From Glaciihabitans sp. (GTDB lineage: Bacteria; Actinomycetota; Actinomycetes; Actinomycetales; Microbacteriaceae), in the NCBI GenBank assembly GCA_025463785.1, contig JAODBD010000013.1, positions 80,524-144,523 on the forward strand: a stretch of DNA of 64,000 nucleotides, in the 5' to 3' direction. The notes beneath the pieces are model-generated. The model ran no database searches and was not told the origin of the DNA. It saw nothing but the letters and a program-made list of their open reading frames with translations. Within the stretch, counting starts at the first letter, position 1; each line of letters opens with the position of its first letter. The position numbers were made by a program, and so were the translations under genes. Below are positions 27,152 to 36,605 of this stretch, piece by piece.

Positions 27152-27610
27152 TCATGCCCGTGGTGCATCGAATCGTGCGCCTTTCGGATTTGATGGGAGG
27201 AGGGTGAGCACAAGCATGATGAGCCCCCCGAGGCTGGGGATGAACGACAGCAGCCAGAACAGGCCGCTGAGGTTTGCGTCGTGGAGCCGTCGCCAGGTAA
27301 GCGCGATACCCGGCACGATGTTGACAAGTCCCCAGATGCCGCCAACCACGATGACGACGATGATTCCCGCGTCGATCCGAATGCCGTTTCCGCCGGTTCT
27401 CCCTGCGAGGAGGGAGGGGATGTAGATGGCCAGCAGGATGGCGACGATGATGAACTGGACCAGTGCCCACCACCAGAACTCGCTTCTACTGGCCCGCCCG
27501 CTGAAGGTTGCGTATTTGCGCCAGTACCGTCCGACCGCGACTGGAAGGCTCGCCCCGTAAAACGGCGCTGACAGCGGCACGGTGGTACTCGGCGCTAATT
27601 GTTCGGTCAT
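27152..27610 (-). CDS. DUF805-family membrane protein
   Basis: The 152-residue protein has the DUF805 signature: YATFSGRASRSEFWWW before the first membrane helix, then three further hydrophobic segments and WRRLHDANLSGLFWLL in the middle. These proteins are small inner-membrane proteins of unknown role. The ATG at 27610 has GGAGGAGC seven bases upstream, so the longer reading from 27679 is rejected. It sits downstream of the sulfatase-like gene on the same strand after 81 bp and may be separately transcribed. Confidence 0.9.
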   Translation of the reverse strand: MTEQLAPSTTVPLSAPFYGASLPVAVGRYWRKYATFSGRASRSEFWWWALVQFIIVAILLAIYIPSLLAGRTGGNGIRIDAGIIVVIVVGGIWGLVNIVPGIALTWRRLHDANLSGLFWLLSFIPSLGGLIMLVLTLLPSNPKGARFDAPRA

Positions 27611-27691
27611 GATGCTCCTCCTTGTGGTTGCAGAACTCAGCAACTCCACTGGACGCGATGGTACCCGGCCGACACCCACTGCGAACTGTGG

Positions 27692-29365
27692 CTACCGACC
27701 GTATGCCGCGAGGAATCGGTTACGGAACGCATCCATCCGCCACACCGGCGCGCTCGGTGAGGGGAGCATCCCCGGTTGCCAGTGCCAGGACGAGACGCGG
27801 TTAATAACCTTTGGGTCCTTGGAGATGATGCTGATGGGCACATTGTGGGTTGCGCCTGCCCCGCTGACCTCGGTCGCGGGTTGATGGTCGCCGACAACGA
27901 CCAGCACAAGGTTCGGGTCGTTGTACGTGGTGAGGAAGGAAAACAGAGTGCTCATTGTGTACTGAACCGACTGGCCGTAGAGCTGTTGCACATGGTGGGG
28001 GTTCTGCCAAACGATGCTCGGCGAGAGTCCCTGGGCTGGCTGGGGGTCATAGATTGAGCCGTTCCCGACAGATGCCCACGGCACCTCGTGGGGTAGCGGG
28101 GTCCACGGCGTGTGCGAGGACACGAGGTCGATCTCGGCCATTAGCGGTTTGTGCGGTTTTGCCAGTTCGTGTTTCTGGAAGTACGCCCACGTGTATTGAT
28201 CGGGGATGCGGGCGTAGCTGAATGCCGGCCCCTGATATCCGACATTCTGTGAGTTGAGTTCGGTACCGAAGTGGTAAAAGGAGGTACCGATGGACCATGG
28301 CTTGGTGTCCGATGGCACATCGCTGACCGTTTGCCATCCTGCCTTCTTGAAGGCGTCGCTGAGGGTGAACCGGCTCCCAGCGGTGACCTGGTCGTACTTC
28401 TGTTGCGAGTCGATCCATAGTCCGGTTTGCAAGGTGGAGTGGGCGAGCCAGCTGATTCCACCGAACGTCGAGGACGTGAGAAATGCGCTGCGTTCGGAGT
28501 AGCCGTCTGCCGCGAGTTCCGCGTTTCCTTTGCGGAGGACGTTGTCGACCCCTTTGGAGAAGAAGGTGTTCTGCACGGCGACCTGGCCATAGCTCTCTAC
28601 GAACGCGACGATGACGTCTTTGCCCTTCAAGCCGGTGAGCAGGTCGGATGACGGCAGGTTGGCATAGGGGTCGGTTGCGCCAGCATTTTTGAACGTCGCC
28701 TGCTCGGCGGCGGTCGCGGTCACTTGATTGGCCTTCGCAACTGCCGTGCCGATCGTGTCCGCTGCCGCTATCGGTTTGCCGGGGACGATCTGGGCGCCGA
28801 GGAGTCCGAGCACGATCCAGCCCGCCGTGATCGCAGAAGCTCCGATCAGACCTCCGCGGTAGTGCCGACGGATCACATTTGCGAGGTGAAAGTAGGCCAC
28901 GGCGACTACGAGAACGACGACCGCTGCGGCGAGGACGAGCAGCACGAGGATAGCGACAGCTGCGACCGAGCCGGTGGAGTCGCGCAGTACACCGTAGGCA
29001 TCCACCAGTTCCGGCCAGCCGGTCACGATGTTGAAGGGCTCACCGACGGCCAGTGTGAAGCCACGATCGAGAGCTGCACTGGTGATCGTCGTGACGAAGA
29101 CTATTGCGATGAGGGTCGCGACGATTCGACGGGCGACCGGCCATGGGAGTAGCGCCAGAAGGGCGAGGGCGAGTACCGATTCCAACGGGACACGTACCAG
29201 GGCGAGCGCTGTCCCCGAGCTGATGAGTCCTGGCGCAAGGACGGCGAGGAAGACCACGACCACGGAGAGGACCAAACGCACATTTCTTCGAATTGCGTTC
29301 GAACGGCGGGGCCGGGCATCCCGGTCAGATGGCTCGCCCGAGTTCACGGGGTTAGTCGTACTCAC
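27692..29365 (-). CDS. LTA-synthase/sulfatase-like membrane phosphotransferase
   Basis: The 557-residue protein has about five membrane segments in the first 210 residues and then an extracellular alkaline-phosphatase-superfamily domain. It shows FVESYGQ, STFGGISWLAHSTLQTG (candidate nucleophile Ser/Thr near 298) and VVVGDHQPATEV (metal-binding Asp-His). This layout is that of lipoteichoic-acid synthase and phosphoethanolamine transferases, which transfer phospho-alcohol groups outside the membrane. It is the last of seven overlapping genes; the upstream overlap is ATGA. Together with the CDP-alcohol transferase nearby it suggests decoration or polymerisation of an exported product (inference). 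Confidence 0.85.
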   Translation of the reverse strand: MSTTNPVNSGEPSDRDARPRRSNAIRRNVRLVLSVVVVFLAVLAPGLISSGTALALVRVPLESVLALALLALLPWPVARRIVATLIAIVFVTTITSAALDRGFTLAVGEPFNIVTGWPELVDAYGVLRDSTGSVAAVAILVLLVLAAAVVVLVVAVAYFHLANVIRRHYRGGLIGASAITAGWIVLGLLGAQIVPGKPIAAADTIGTAVAKANQVTATAAEQATFKNAGATDPYANLPSSDLLTGLKGKDVIVAFVESYGQVAVQNTFFSKGVDNVLRKGNAELAADGYSERSAFLTSSTFGGISWLAHSTLQTGLWIDSQQKYDQVTAGSRFTLSDAFKKAGWQTVSDVPSDTKPWSIGTSFYHFGTELNSQNVGYQGPAFSYARIPDQYTWAYFQKHELAKPHKPLMAEIDLVSSHTPWTPLPHEVPWASVGNGSIYDPQPAQGLSPSIVWQNPHHVQQLYGQSVQYTMSTLFSFLTTYNDPNLVLVVVGDHQPATEVSGAGATHNVPISIISKDPKVINRVSSWHWQPGMLPSPSAPVWRMDAFRNRFLAAYGR

Positions 29366-30108
29366 GACATCCCCATAGCGAGGGACTTCGTCGCCAGCCG
29401 ATAGTGATCTTCGGCATCATGCCGCGCAAACCGATCCGAGAGTGCGTAGCGCAGCAGCACCATGTCGCCAATCTGTCGGACATCCGCGAGAGTCGCGCGT
29501 CGGTCACTCGTCCAGGGAAAGCGCGCATCGCCGACGAAGCGGGGAGCGCGCTGGTCGCCGACGAAGAACGGTGCCACGGCCAGGTGGAGTTCGTCGACAA
29601 GATTCGCGGCCAGAAACTGAGTGTGAACTGTTCCGCCTCCCTCGACCAGGAGCTGGCGAATTCCACGATCAGCCAGGTCCGCGACGAGGTCGGTCATCGC
29701 CACGTCTTTGCCCAGCTCGACGACAACGGCAGTGTGCCCGACCCGTCGACGGATCCGGGCGGCCTCCGATGTGGGGCAGTAAACCAGCTTCGGTGTGTCA
29801 CCAGCGGTGAAGAATGCCGAGTTCGGATTGAGTTCACCCGACGCAGTCACAGTTACCTTCCACGGTGAACTCGTCATACCCGCGACCTGTCGTCGAGCTC
29901 GGCGAGCAAAGCTGCGGACCAGCAGACGGGGGTTATCCCGCCGCACAGTGCGCGCACCGACCAGGATGGCGTCGTTTCTTGCCCGCACCTCATCGACGCG
30001 GTCGAAGTCTTCGTCGTTGGAGAGGGTGAGCCGCGGGGGATCCGCCCTGTCGAGGTATCCGTCGAGCGAGGTGGCGCTGCTCAGAGTTACGTACGGGTTG
30101 TCTGTCAC
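29362..30108 (-). CDS. RibD C-terminal-type (pyrimidine/dihydrofolate) reductase
   Basis: A 248-residue protein of the RibD reductase/DHFR-like fold: PYVTLSSATSLDGYL at the N-terminus, DAILVGARTVRRDNPRLLVR, and IRQLLVEGGGTVHTQFLAANLVDELHL. The RibD deaminase domain is absent. In riboflavin synthesis such domains reduce the ribosylamino-pyrimidine with NADPH; here the partner genes are not riboflavin genes. The GTG at 30108 overlaps the preceding stop by 4 bp (GTGA), which fixes the start against much longer in-frame readings. It points to a pyrimidine or pteridine intermediate in this operon. Confidence 0.88.
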   Translation of the reverse strand: MTDNPYVTLSSATSLDGYLDRADPPRLTLSNDEDFDRVDEVRARNDAILVGARTVRRDNPRLLVRSFARRARRQVAGMTSSPWKVTVTASGELNPNSAFFTAGDTPKLVYCPTSEAARIRRRVGHTAVVVELGKDVAMTDLVADLADRGIRQLLVEGGGTVHTQFLAANLVDELHLAVAPFFVGDQRAPRFVGDARFPWTSDRRATLADVRQIGDMVLLRYALSDRFARHDAEDHYRLATKSLAMGMS

Positions 30109-31103
30109 GGTGTCTTCTCCTGACTGCTGTCTGCTATTACGAGAACTGGCGCGGCGAAATTCGTTTTGCCCTGGCGGACACTGGATACCACCGTCACAAT
30201 TGCGCCCGGCGCGACCGAGATGATGACGAGGGCGCCGAACAGAGTTGACGCCGCGACTCCCGCGGCGGCGCCGAATCCAGCCAGTGCGAATGCCCCGCCC
30301 GCGATGCCCTCGCGGGGTCCCCATCCGCCGATGTTCAGCGGGATCGAGGCGCCGAGCAGGACGACGAAAGCGAGGGTGAGCATCCGACCTGGGGGCACGC
30401 TCTCGCCCACTGCAGCCGTGGCGATCGTGAAGGTTGCGACGTGGCACGCGATGACAATCACCGAAGCGATCGCGACCTGCACGGAAACCCGAGCCGATCC
30501 GAGGCCGGCACGGAGTTGCCGCGCCTCGTGAAGCAGCGCCCTGCGCCCACGCAGGCTCACCACGGCCGTCACAAGTAGCGCAACGACGATCACGCCAAGT
30601 CCGATCGCAAGCGCCCCGACGAGGTAGCCCTCGAACTCTGCTCCGAGCCATGCGAGAACCGCGAGCGCCAGGGCGAGTTGTACAACCTGCCCTGCGGAGC
30701 GTTCGATTGCGACCGATCGTGCCGTTTGTTTGATGCTTTCGGCGCTCTGACCGCGGGCGACTGCGCGCCGAAAATCCCCGACGATTCCGCCGGGAAGCAC
30801 CGTGTTCAGGAATTGGGACTGGTAGTACATCCCGAATGCGGTCGACCACCGAAGTTCGACTCCGAGGCGGGTTGCGATGAGTCTCCAACGCCATGCGGCG
30901 GCGGCCGTTGCGACCGCTGCGAGAATGAGGGCCGAACCGATCGTCTGCCCGTCCAGGCTGAGGAGGCCGTGGAGCAGAGGGCCGGTACCCACCTGAGCGA
31001 TGACCGCGATGAGCACACCGACCCCGACGACCAGACGGGTCGTCACGCGGAGCCGGGTCGATCGCCTGGCCTGGCGCAGCAGGGTACGGATGTTTGTTGT
31101 CAT
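30105..31103 (-). CDS. UPF0104/YbhN-like (MprF flippase-type) membrane protein
   Basis: This 332-residue integral membrane protein has about eight hydrophobic segments and the family motifs YYQSQFLNTVLPGGIVGDFRRA and PLNIGGWGPREGIAGGAFAL. It belongs to the lysylphosphatidylglycerol-synthase transmembrane/UPF0104 family, whose studied members flip lipids. The ATG at 31103 overlaps the methyltransferase stop by 4 bp; an upstream ATG at 31115 is a close alternative. In this operon it is the best candidate for moving a glycosylated product across the membrane (inference). Confidence 0.88.
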   Translation of the reverse strand: MTTNIRTLLRQARRSTRLRVTTRLVVGVGVLIAVIAQVGTGPLLHGLLSLDGQTIGSALILAAVATAAAAWRWRLIATRLGVELRWSTAFGMYYQSQFLNTVLPGGIVGDFRRAVARGQSAESIKQTARSVAIERSAGQVVQLALALAVLAWLGAEFEGYLVGALAIGLGVIVVALLVTAVVSLRGRRALLHEARQLRAGLGSARVSVQVAIASVIVIACHVATFTIATAAVGESVPPGRMLTLAFVVLLGASIPLNIGGWGPREGIAGGAFALAGFGAAAGVAASTLFGALVIISVAPGAIVTVVSSVRQGKTNFAAPVLVIADSSQEKTP

Positions 31104-31921
31104 CCGCGAGGCCATGCCAGCAGATCCACGTGACGCACGTGCGCAGTCAGCTCGCCGCGATCGATTTGGGACTCTCGAAGTTGCCGGTAACCCGTGGCTG
31201 CGGCGCGCAGCCCGGGATCCTGCTCGACGGCGGCGTCGACCCATCCGCGGAACCATTCCCTGAGGAGGCGAGGCCGGCGGTGGTCGAGCCGCCACACCGT
31301 GGTGCTCTGGCGTACCTTCCAACCGGCCTGGGTGAACAGTCCCTGCACGATTGGCGCGCCGTACCGACCGAGCTGTTGGCGACCGTCCGTGTTGCGTTGT
31401 TGATGGGCATTGAACGCATGCTCGAAGGCGGAGTCGAGTTCGTCTCGCGGGCCCAACCTCACCTCTCCGGTCACGCTGAGCGTGAAGAGCGCCGGGCTCC
31501 GGGCTTCGACACAGGCGTTGACGACGGCGTGAGTGTCGCGTGAGGTCAGCACGTCAAGTAGCGCGGATGCGGTCACGAGGGATGCCCCAGCCAGGTCGGC
31601 TGCGCGCAGGTCGGCGAGGTTCCCGGTTTCGGAGCGCGCAGAGATGGCGGCGTTGTCCCGATCCGTTGGGCGTGTGGCATCGATGGCTCGTTCGATCAGG
31701 CCCGCGTTCCAGTCATGCAGAATCCAGGTCTGCGGTCCGGGAAGAAGGGGAGCGAGCCAGCGCATCATTGAGCCGGTCCCGCTGCCCAGATCGTGAACGA
31801 CAATCGGCCCGTCGGGGAGCATCGCTGCGACGGTCCGTGCGAGGTCGAGTGAGCGTGCATCTGCGTCCTCCGGCTCGCGGAGCGCAAGCCAATCGCTGCT
31901 GACCTTGAGAATCCCGCTCAT
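31100..31921 (-). CDS. SAM-dependent methyltransferase (class I)
   Basis: The 273-residue protein carries a Rossmann motif I (VVHDLGSGTGSMMRWLAP), a motif II acidic residue (WILHDWN) and ADLAGASLVTASALLDVL as the post-binding strand. The C-terminal part contains WRLDHRRPRLLREWFRGWV. No specific acceptor is recognisable. It is sandwiched between glycosyltransferase and flippase-like genes with 4-bp overlaps at both ends, so it is a dedicated member of this pathway. Confidence 0.88.
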   Translation of the reverse strand: MSGILKVSSDWLALREPEDADARSLDLARTVAAMLPDGPIVVHDLGSGTGSMMRWLAPLLPGPQTWILHDWNAGLIERAIDATRPTDRDNAAISARSETGNLADLRAADLAGASLVTASALLDVLTSRDTHAVVNACVEARSPALFTLSVTGEVRLGPRDELDSAFEHAFNAHQQRNTDGRQQLGRYGAPIVQGLFTQAGWKVRQSTTVWRLDHRRPRLLREWFRGWVDAAVEQDPGLRAAATGYRQLRESQIDRGELTAHVRHVDLLAWPRG

Positions 31922-33003
31922 GCGGACACCGCCGTTCCGCTGAGTGCCACCTCATGGAGCGTTGACTCGATGATGGCGATTGGTTCACTCCATGGTCGGG
32001 GTGTGGCCCGAGCCTCCATGGCCGCCATCCTGAGTTCCGTTCGACGTCCCGGACTTGCCCACCACTGGCGTAGAACGACCTCCAGCGCCCACGGATCCTC
32101 CGGGGGAACAAGGATTCCGGCAGCCGTGACCGACATCGCCTCGGGGGTTCCGCCAACATGGGCGGCAACGACGGGGATGCCGCGCGCCAACGCCTCGGCG
32201 ACCACCATCCCGAAGCTCTCGTTCCTGGATGGCACAACGACAAGGTCTGCCCGGCTGTAGGCGGTGTCGAGCGATCGTCCGGCGAGAACGCCGGCGAACG
32301 TTGCTCTGCCGGTGAGGTTGGTTCGCTGAATGGTTTGCGTCAGTTCGTCGACAAACCCTGGCGCCGCGTCGAGTGAGCCGACGAATGTGCAACTCCAATC
32401 GTCGATGTCGGTGAGGTGCCCCAACGCGCTGACGAGAAGGTCCTGCCCCTTGTGCGGCGCAATCACCCCTACGCACAGCAACCGGCCGCCGGATTGCGAC
32501 GCGGCCGCGGCCGCAGCCGGATCCGTTCCCGGATGGGCGACAACCACCTGGTGAAGTTCCGCGAAGCCACGCGAGATCAGCTCGGAGCGCGTCCAGTCGC
32601 TGGTCGCAATGATGCGCTTCGCTGCCCCTAACGCTGCACGTTCGCGACCGACTGACACGGCGACCTCGGTAGCTTCGGCGATCGTTCCGGAGGTGAGGCT
32701 TGCGACCATGTGCGCCAGCACTACAATCCGAAGCCTGCTCGAGTGTGCCGTCATCACCTCCGATTCGAGCACAGCGATCAGCCCATCGATCAATACGAGG
32801 GCGCCGTCCGGCAGCTGAGATAGTGACCGCGCTGTCATTGATCCGCTCCGCGCTGGGATCAGGATCATCCGCACTTCCCATCCGCTGCGTCGGAGACCCT
32901 CGCGAACGTGCTGGTCGTATACGTTGCCACCGCTCACCCTGTCGGGGTCATCGATCGTGTCAGGGACCAGGAAATAAACCGACATTCCCGCGAATGCACT
33001 CAC
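31918..33003 (-). CDS. GT4-family glycosyltransferase
   Basis: The 361-residue protein has the GT-B fold of family GT4: an N-terminal acceptor domain with [19 protein letters not shown], and a donor domain with [20 protein letters not shown], the E-x7-E motif in [20 protein letters not shown], and HVGGTPEA. It uses a nucleotide sugar, retaining stereochemistry. The GTG at 33003 (GTGA overlap with the pterin-synthase homologue) sets the start; an upstream codon at 33027 is rejected. No membrane helix, so it acts on the cytoplasmic face. Confidence 0.92.
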   Translation of the reverse strand: MSAFAGMSVYFLVPDTIDDPDRVSGGNVYDQHVREGLRRSGWEVRMILIPARSGSMTARSLSQLPDGALVLIDGLIAVLESEVMTAHSSRLRIVVLAHMVASLTSGTIAEATEVAVSVGRERAALGAAKRIIATSDWTRSELISRGFAELHQVVVAHPGTDPAAAAAASQSGGRLLCVGVIAPHKGQDLLVSALGHLTDIDDWSCTFVGSLDAAPGFVDELTQTIQRTNLTGRATFAGVLAGRSLDTAYSRADLVVVPSRNESFGMVVAEALARGIPVVAAHVGGTPEAMSVTAAGILVPPEDPWALEVVLRQWWASPGRRTELRMAAMEARATPRPWSEPIAIIESTLHEVALSGTAVSA

Positions 33004-33398
33004 AGTGACCTCGAATAGCTCGCCCACGCGATGTGCGACTCGTGAAGCGAGACGGTGATGGATTGCAGCTGTTGGTTGCTGCCGAGAGATCCATCAAATA
33101 CCCGTTCTGCAAGGCGGTCCGCGATCACTCTGCAGAGCACCTCGGTAGTTGTGTTCGCGCCGCCGAATTGAGGATCTTCGTCGAGGTTGCGATACGTGAG
33201 CGAACCCCTGATCTCGGCGAGCAAGGCCGACGCACGTCCGATGTCGACGACAACGCCGGTCGGGTCGAGGTCCGCTGCCTCGAAGCTGGCGTCGACGATG
33301 AATGTCGCGCCATGGAGTCGCTGCGCAGGCCCGAATGATTCGCCCGTGAAGCTGTGGGCGACCATCATATGGTCCCGGACCGTTACCGTGAAAGTCAT
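33000..33398 (-). CDS. 6-pyruvoyl-tetrahydropterin synthase/QueD-family homologue with altered active site
   Basis: A 132-residue T-fold protein aligning with PTPS/QueD: VAHSF (His15), [24 protein letters not shown] and NTTTEVL (Glu86). Key residues differ from canonical enzymes: the second zinc histidine of LHGH is Ala31, the catalytic Cys position is Ala25, and the LDH histidine is Tyr69 (LTYRNLDED). It is therefore unlikely to catalyse the classical PTPS or QueD reaction unchanged. The ATG at 33398 overlaps the dehydrogenase stop by 4 bp. Its place with a RibD-type reductase suggests a pteridine or pyrimidine substrate. Confidence 0.85.
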   Translation of the reverse strand: MTFTVTVRDHMMVAHSFTGESFGPAQRLHGATFIVDASFEAADLDPTGVVVDIGRASALLAEIRGSLTYRNLDEDPQFGGANTTTEVLCRVIADRLAERVFDGSLGSNQQLQSITVSLHESHIAWASYSRSL

Positions 33399-34375
33399 CC
33401 TGGTTCTCCCCAATTGATCGTGTGACAAAGGTCGGTGCGCGAGCCGCCGGCGATGCTGGCCATCACTTCGGGAAGATCTCGCCACGAGGATTCGCCCGTA
33501 AGCAAGGCGTCGAACGCCGGATCGTGGAGGAGCTCAAGAGCCAGCGCGAGGCGTTCGCGGGTCGTCCGGTCCCCACGCCGTCTCGCGGCCACTGCGCCGA
33601 CCTGGCTCGACCGGATCGTCAGTCGTCGAGAGTGGAAATCGGCGCCGAGCATGAGGGTCGCTGGGCGATCCGCGTACCAGCTGGCCTCGATCACCACGCC
33701 CTCAGTGACGACCGTTTCGAGCGCAAGTTGCAACCCAGCATCCGAACCGCTCGTGTTGATCACGATGTCTCGGTCCCGCGGCGGGTTTGCGATGTCAGCG
33801 AAGCCCACGCCGAGTTGGTCGGCTACCGTTCTTCGCGCCGGGTTGATGTCGATCAGCGCGACATCGACACCCGGGATGCCCCGCAGGAGGCGTGCGACGC
33901 AGCAACCGATCATGCCGGCACCGACTACGGAGACGCGATCACCGACGACAGGCGCGGCATCCCAGAGCACATTGATGGCGGTTTCGACCGCGCCCGCGAG
34001 CACGGCGCGGCGTGCTGGGACTCCGTTGGGAACCGGGATGACGGCGTCAGCGGGGACGACAAATTCGGATTGGTGAGGGAAAAGAGTGAAAACGACGTGC
34101 CCCGTTAGAGACTCCGGCCCGCGTTCCACGACGCCGACGTTGAGGTATCCGTATTTGACAGGACCAGGGAAGTCGCCCTGCTGGAAGGGCGCTCGCATCC
34201 GTTCACGCTCGCTTTCGGGCACGTGTCCGCCGAAGACGGAGGCTTCGGTTCCGCGACTGACGCCGGTGTGCAGGGTCTTCACGAGTACGTCTCCATCGCC
34301 AACTTGCGGGAGCGGTTCGTGGCGGAGAGCGCCGACACCGGGCCTCTCGACCCAGAACGCGGTGGCCTCGAGCAC
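33395..34375 (-). CDS. Medium-chain (zinc-family) dehydrogenase-like protein
   Basis: This 326-residue protein has the MDR layout: a GroES-like N-terminal part ([20 protein letters not shown]) and a nucleotide-binding domain ([33 protein letters not shown]). The catalytic-zinc cysteine found in alcohol dehydrogenases is replaced by the GVSRGTE segment, as in the BchC/oxidoreductase-like branch. So it is an NAD(P) oxidoreductase without the normal zinc site. It is the first gene of the seven-gene operon; the GTG at 34375 has GCGAGG six bases upstream. The 76-bp gap to the divergent CDP-alcohol gene must hold both promoters. Confidence 0.88.
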   Translation of the reverse strand: MLEATAFWVERPGVGALRHEPLPQVGDGDVLVKTLHTGVSRGTEASVFGGHVPESERERMRAPFQQGDFPGPVKYGYLNVGVVERGPESLTGHVVFTLFPHQSEFVVPADAVIPVPNGVPARRAVLAGAVETAINVLWDAAPVVGDRVSVVGAGMIGCCVARLLRGIPGVDVALIDINPARRTVADQLGVGFADIANPPRDRDIVINTSGSDAGLQLALETVVTEGVVIEASWYADRPATLMLGADFHSRRLTIRSSQVGAVAARRRGDRTTRERLALALELLHDPAFDALLTGESSWRDLPEVMASIAGGSRTDLCHTINWGEPG

Positions 34376-34451
34376 ATTTGCCTCGCTTTCGTGAACACTG
34401 GTTATGCGACTGATGTGTGAATAGTTGTGTTAACAGGGAAACGAGACAGGC

Positions 34452-35198
34452 ATGACCAGAGTTCAATTGGCACCGATCTCATCTGCCGTCGCAGGCGCCG
34501 TGGTCGTCACGCTTCTCGGTGTGGTGGCTCTGCACTGGCACCAGTTATGGGTCCCCGCGGTGGGTTGGCTTGCCGCGCTCGGTTACCTGATGATTTCGAA
34601 TGCGCTGCTTCTCCGCGGTGTGCAGCAAAGACAAATAACACGGTTCGGAGCGGCGAACGTCGTGACGGCGGTGCGGTCAACGCTGGTCGGTGTGATTAGC
34701 GGGGTCGTCGTTTCATCCTCCGTTGCGCCGATGCCGGTGGGTCTTCTGGTTGCCCTGGTAGTGCCGGCCCTTCTCCTGGATGCTGTGGACGGGTGGGTCG
34801 CCCGACGCACGAATTCCGCCAGCGAGCTCGGGGCGCGATTCGACATGGAAGTCGACGCGTTCCTGTTGCTCGTACTGAGTGCGTACGTTGCGCAAACCTT
34901 AGGGATCTGGGTGCTGGCGATCGGCGTGATGCGGTATGCCTTCGTCGCTGCCGGATGGATCTTTCCCTGGCTTCGTCGGCAACTCCCATTCCGTTATTGG
35001 CGCAAGGTGGTGACCGCTGCGCAAGGCATCGCGTTGACGATCGCCGCGACAGGGTTCCTTCCCGTGCTTGACGTTCTGGTCGTCGCGATTGCGTTGGCGC
35101 TGCTCATCGAATCATTTGGCCGTGACGTTGTCTGGCTGGCCGCGAGGCGGCGAGAGCCTAGCTCGCCCGCGTTGCCCGGAGTGCAAAAATCGACGTGA
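34452..35198 (+). CDS. CDP-alcohol phosphatidyltransferase family protein
   Basis: The 248-residue membrane protein contains the diagnostic motif D-G-x2-A-R-x8-G-x3-D-x3-D (DGWVARRTNSASELGARFDM followed by EVD, residues about 115-138) and six or so membrane segments. Such enzymes exchange CMP of a CDP-alcohol for an acceptor alcohol, making phospholipid head groups or related phosphodiesters. It is divergent from the pterin/glycosyltransferase operon and probably belongs to the same system. Its 3' end overlaps the convergent small membrane protein gene by 41 bp. Confidence 0.92.
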   Translation: MTRVQLAPISSAVAGAVVVTLLGVVALHWHQLWVPAVGWLAALGYLMISNALLLRGVQQRQITRFGAANVVTAVRSTLVGVISGVVVSSSVAPMPVGLLVALVVPALLLDAVDGWVARRTNSASELGARFDMEVDAFLLLVLSAYVAQTLGIWVLAIGVMRYAFVAAGWIFPWLRRQLPFRYWRKVVTAAQGIALTIAATGFLPVLDVLVVAIALALLIESFGRDVVWLAARRREPSSPALPGVQKST

Positions 35199-35559
35199 CC
35201 GCGAGCACCACGATGCCAATCGCGTCGATCACGATCGTCTCCGGAACGAGAGTGAAGCCCCACGTCTCGGTGATGCCGAATAGTCCGACTGTCAGCGCGA
35301 GCACGAGCGCGAGGAGACTTGCGATCACGAACAGCAGGCTAAGGACCGTATCGAGCTTCAGGAGCCGACCGTGCAGCGCGAGCATTCCGATCGCCAGAAC
35401 GATTCCAGCGATGGCATTGAGGATGAACATCACACCAAGCACGCCCCCAACGCCGTCGAAGACAAGGAATAAGTGAATCCCGCTGATCGCGAAAAGGACG
35501 ATCGCACTGAGGATTCGCATGACCCTGGGTAGACCGTAGCTGCTTTCAGTCATCTGCAT
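35158..35559 (-). CDS. Small four-helix membrane protein of unknown function
   Basis: A 133-residue protein with four clear hydrophobic segments (for example AIVLFAISGIHLFLVF and TIVIDAIGIVVLAVTSIFAL) and short loops. I do not recognise a named family. Two ATGs at 35559 and 35553 are equally possible. The overlap of its 3' end with the CDP-alcohol gene on the other strand means one of the two tails is encoded in shared DNA. Confidence 0.75.
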   Translation of the reverse strand: MQMTESSYGLPRVMRILSAIVLFAISGIHLFLVFDGVGGVLGVMFILNAIAGIVLAIGMLALHGRLLKLDTVLSLLFVIASLLALVLALTVGLFGITETWGFTLVPETIVIDAIGIVVLAVTSIFALRATRAS

Positions 35560-35771
35560 GCCTGCTTTCGATTCGAGCCTCCATCGGTAGAGACCTCGTT
35601 AATGAAAACGAGCGAGCCGCGGAAAAGGTTCAACCGGTCCAACGACGAGAGATGTGTACGGGTCGGCCGTTGGTACAAACCCCTTGTGGCGGCTTGGTCC
35701 CAGACGTAGCGTCGGATTAGTTGCGCTGGTCCTCTGTGGCCGTGTTCTGCCAACTCGCTTAGGAGCATCCC

Positions 35772-36593
35772 ATGACCGGGCTCATTGTGGTTCTCGTTGT
35801 CGCCGGCATCCTTGTGCTGGTCGCGCTTGGGCTTGCCATCCATGTCGTGACTCAGTACGAGATGGGAGTTCAGTTCCGGTTTGGTCGAGTGGTCGGCACG
35901 AAGAAGCCAGGGCTCGTCATAATCATTCCCATCGTGGATCGGCTCACCAAGGTGACCCTGCGCATTATCACGATGCCGATCCAGTCGCAGGGGATCATTA
36001 CCAAAGACAACGTCAGCGTCGATATTTCCGCCGTTGCATACTTTCGGGTCATCGACGCCGTGAAGTCGGTTGTGGCGATCGAAAATGTCTATTCCGCCAT
36101 CGATCAGATCGCGCAGACCACACTGCGCAAGGTAGTAGGCAAGCACACGCTCGACGAGATGCTTGCCGAGACCGATGTCATCAATGCCGACATCCGGAAG
36201 ATTCTCGACGTCACCACGCTCGACTGGGGCGTGGAGGTCACCCTCGTCGAGCTGAAAGACATCCAGCTGCCCGAATCGATGAAACGGGCCATGGCCAAGC
36301 AGGCGGAAGCCGAACGGGAGAAGCGAGCCAAGATCATCGCCGCCGAAGGCGAATCCCTCGCCGCCGCGGCACTCGGTGACGCCTCCGACACCATGATGGC
36401 CCATCCGCTCGCGCTACAGCTCCGGAACCTGCAGACCCTCATCGAACTCGGCGTGGACAAGAACACGACCGTCGTCTTCCCCGCCCCGCTCATGAGCACC
36501 ATCAGCGAACTCGGCGCATTCCTGGCCCGCGAGACCGCGACTGCTGCGGCGCCAACGGGCGGTGCGTCAACTGCGGTCATCCCGGATCCCTGA
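35772..36593 (+). CDS. Slipin/stomatin-like SPFH-domain protein
   Basis: The 273-residue protein has an N-terminal membrane helix (LIVVLVVAGILVLVALGLAI) followed by an SPFH/band-7 domain (MGVQFRFGRVVGTKKPGLVIIIPIVDRL, ITKDNVSVDISAVAYFRV, TTLRKVVGKHTLDEML). An Ala/Glu-rich coiled coil follows (KQAEAEREKRAKIIAAEGESL). Such proteins scaffold membrane microdomains. Slipins are often partnered with an NfeD protein, but none is adjacent here. A terminator lies 13 bp after the stop. Confidence 0.95.
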   Translation: MTGLIVVLVVAGILVLVALGLAIHVVTQYEMGVQFRFGRVVGTKKPGLVIIIPIVDRLTKVTLRIITMPIQSQGIITKDNVSVDISAVAYFRVIDAVKSVVAIENVYSAIDQIAQTTLRKVVGKHTLDEMLAETDVINADIRKILDVTTLDWGVEVTLVELKDIQLPESMKRAMAKQAEAEREKRAKIIAAEGESLAAAALGDASDTMMAHPLALQLRNLQTLIELGVDKNTTVVFPAPLMSTISELGAFLARETATAAAPTGGASTAVIPDP

Positions 36594-36605
36594 GCGGCCG
36601 TGTTA

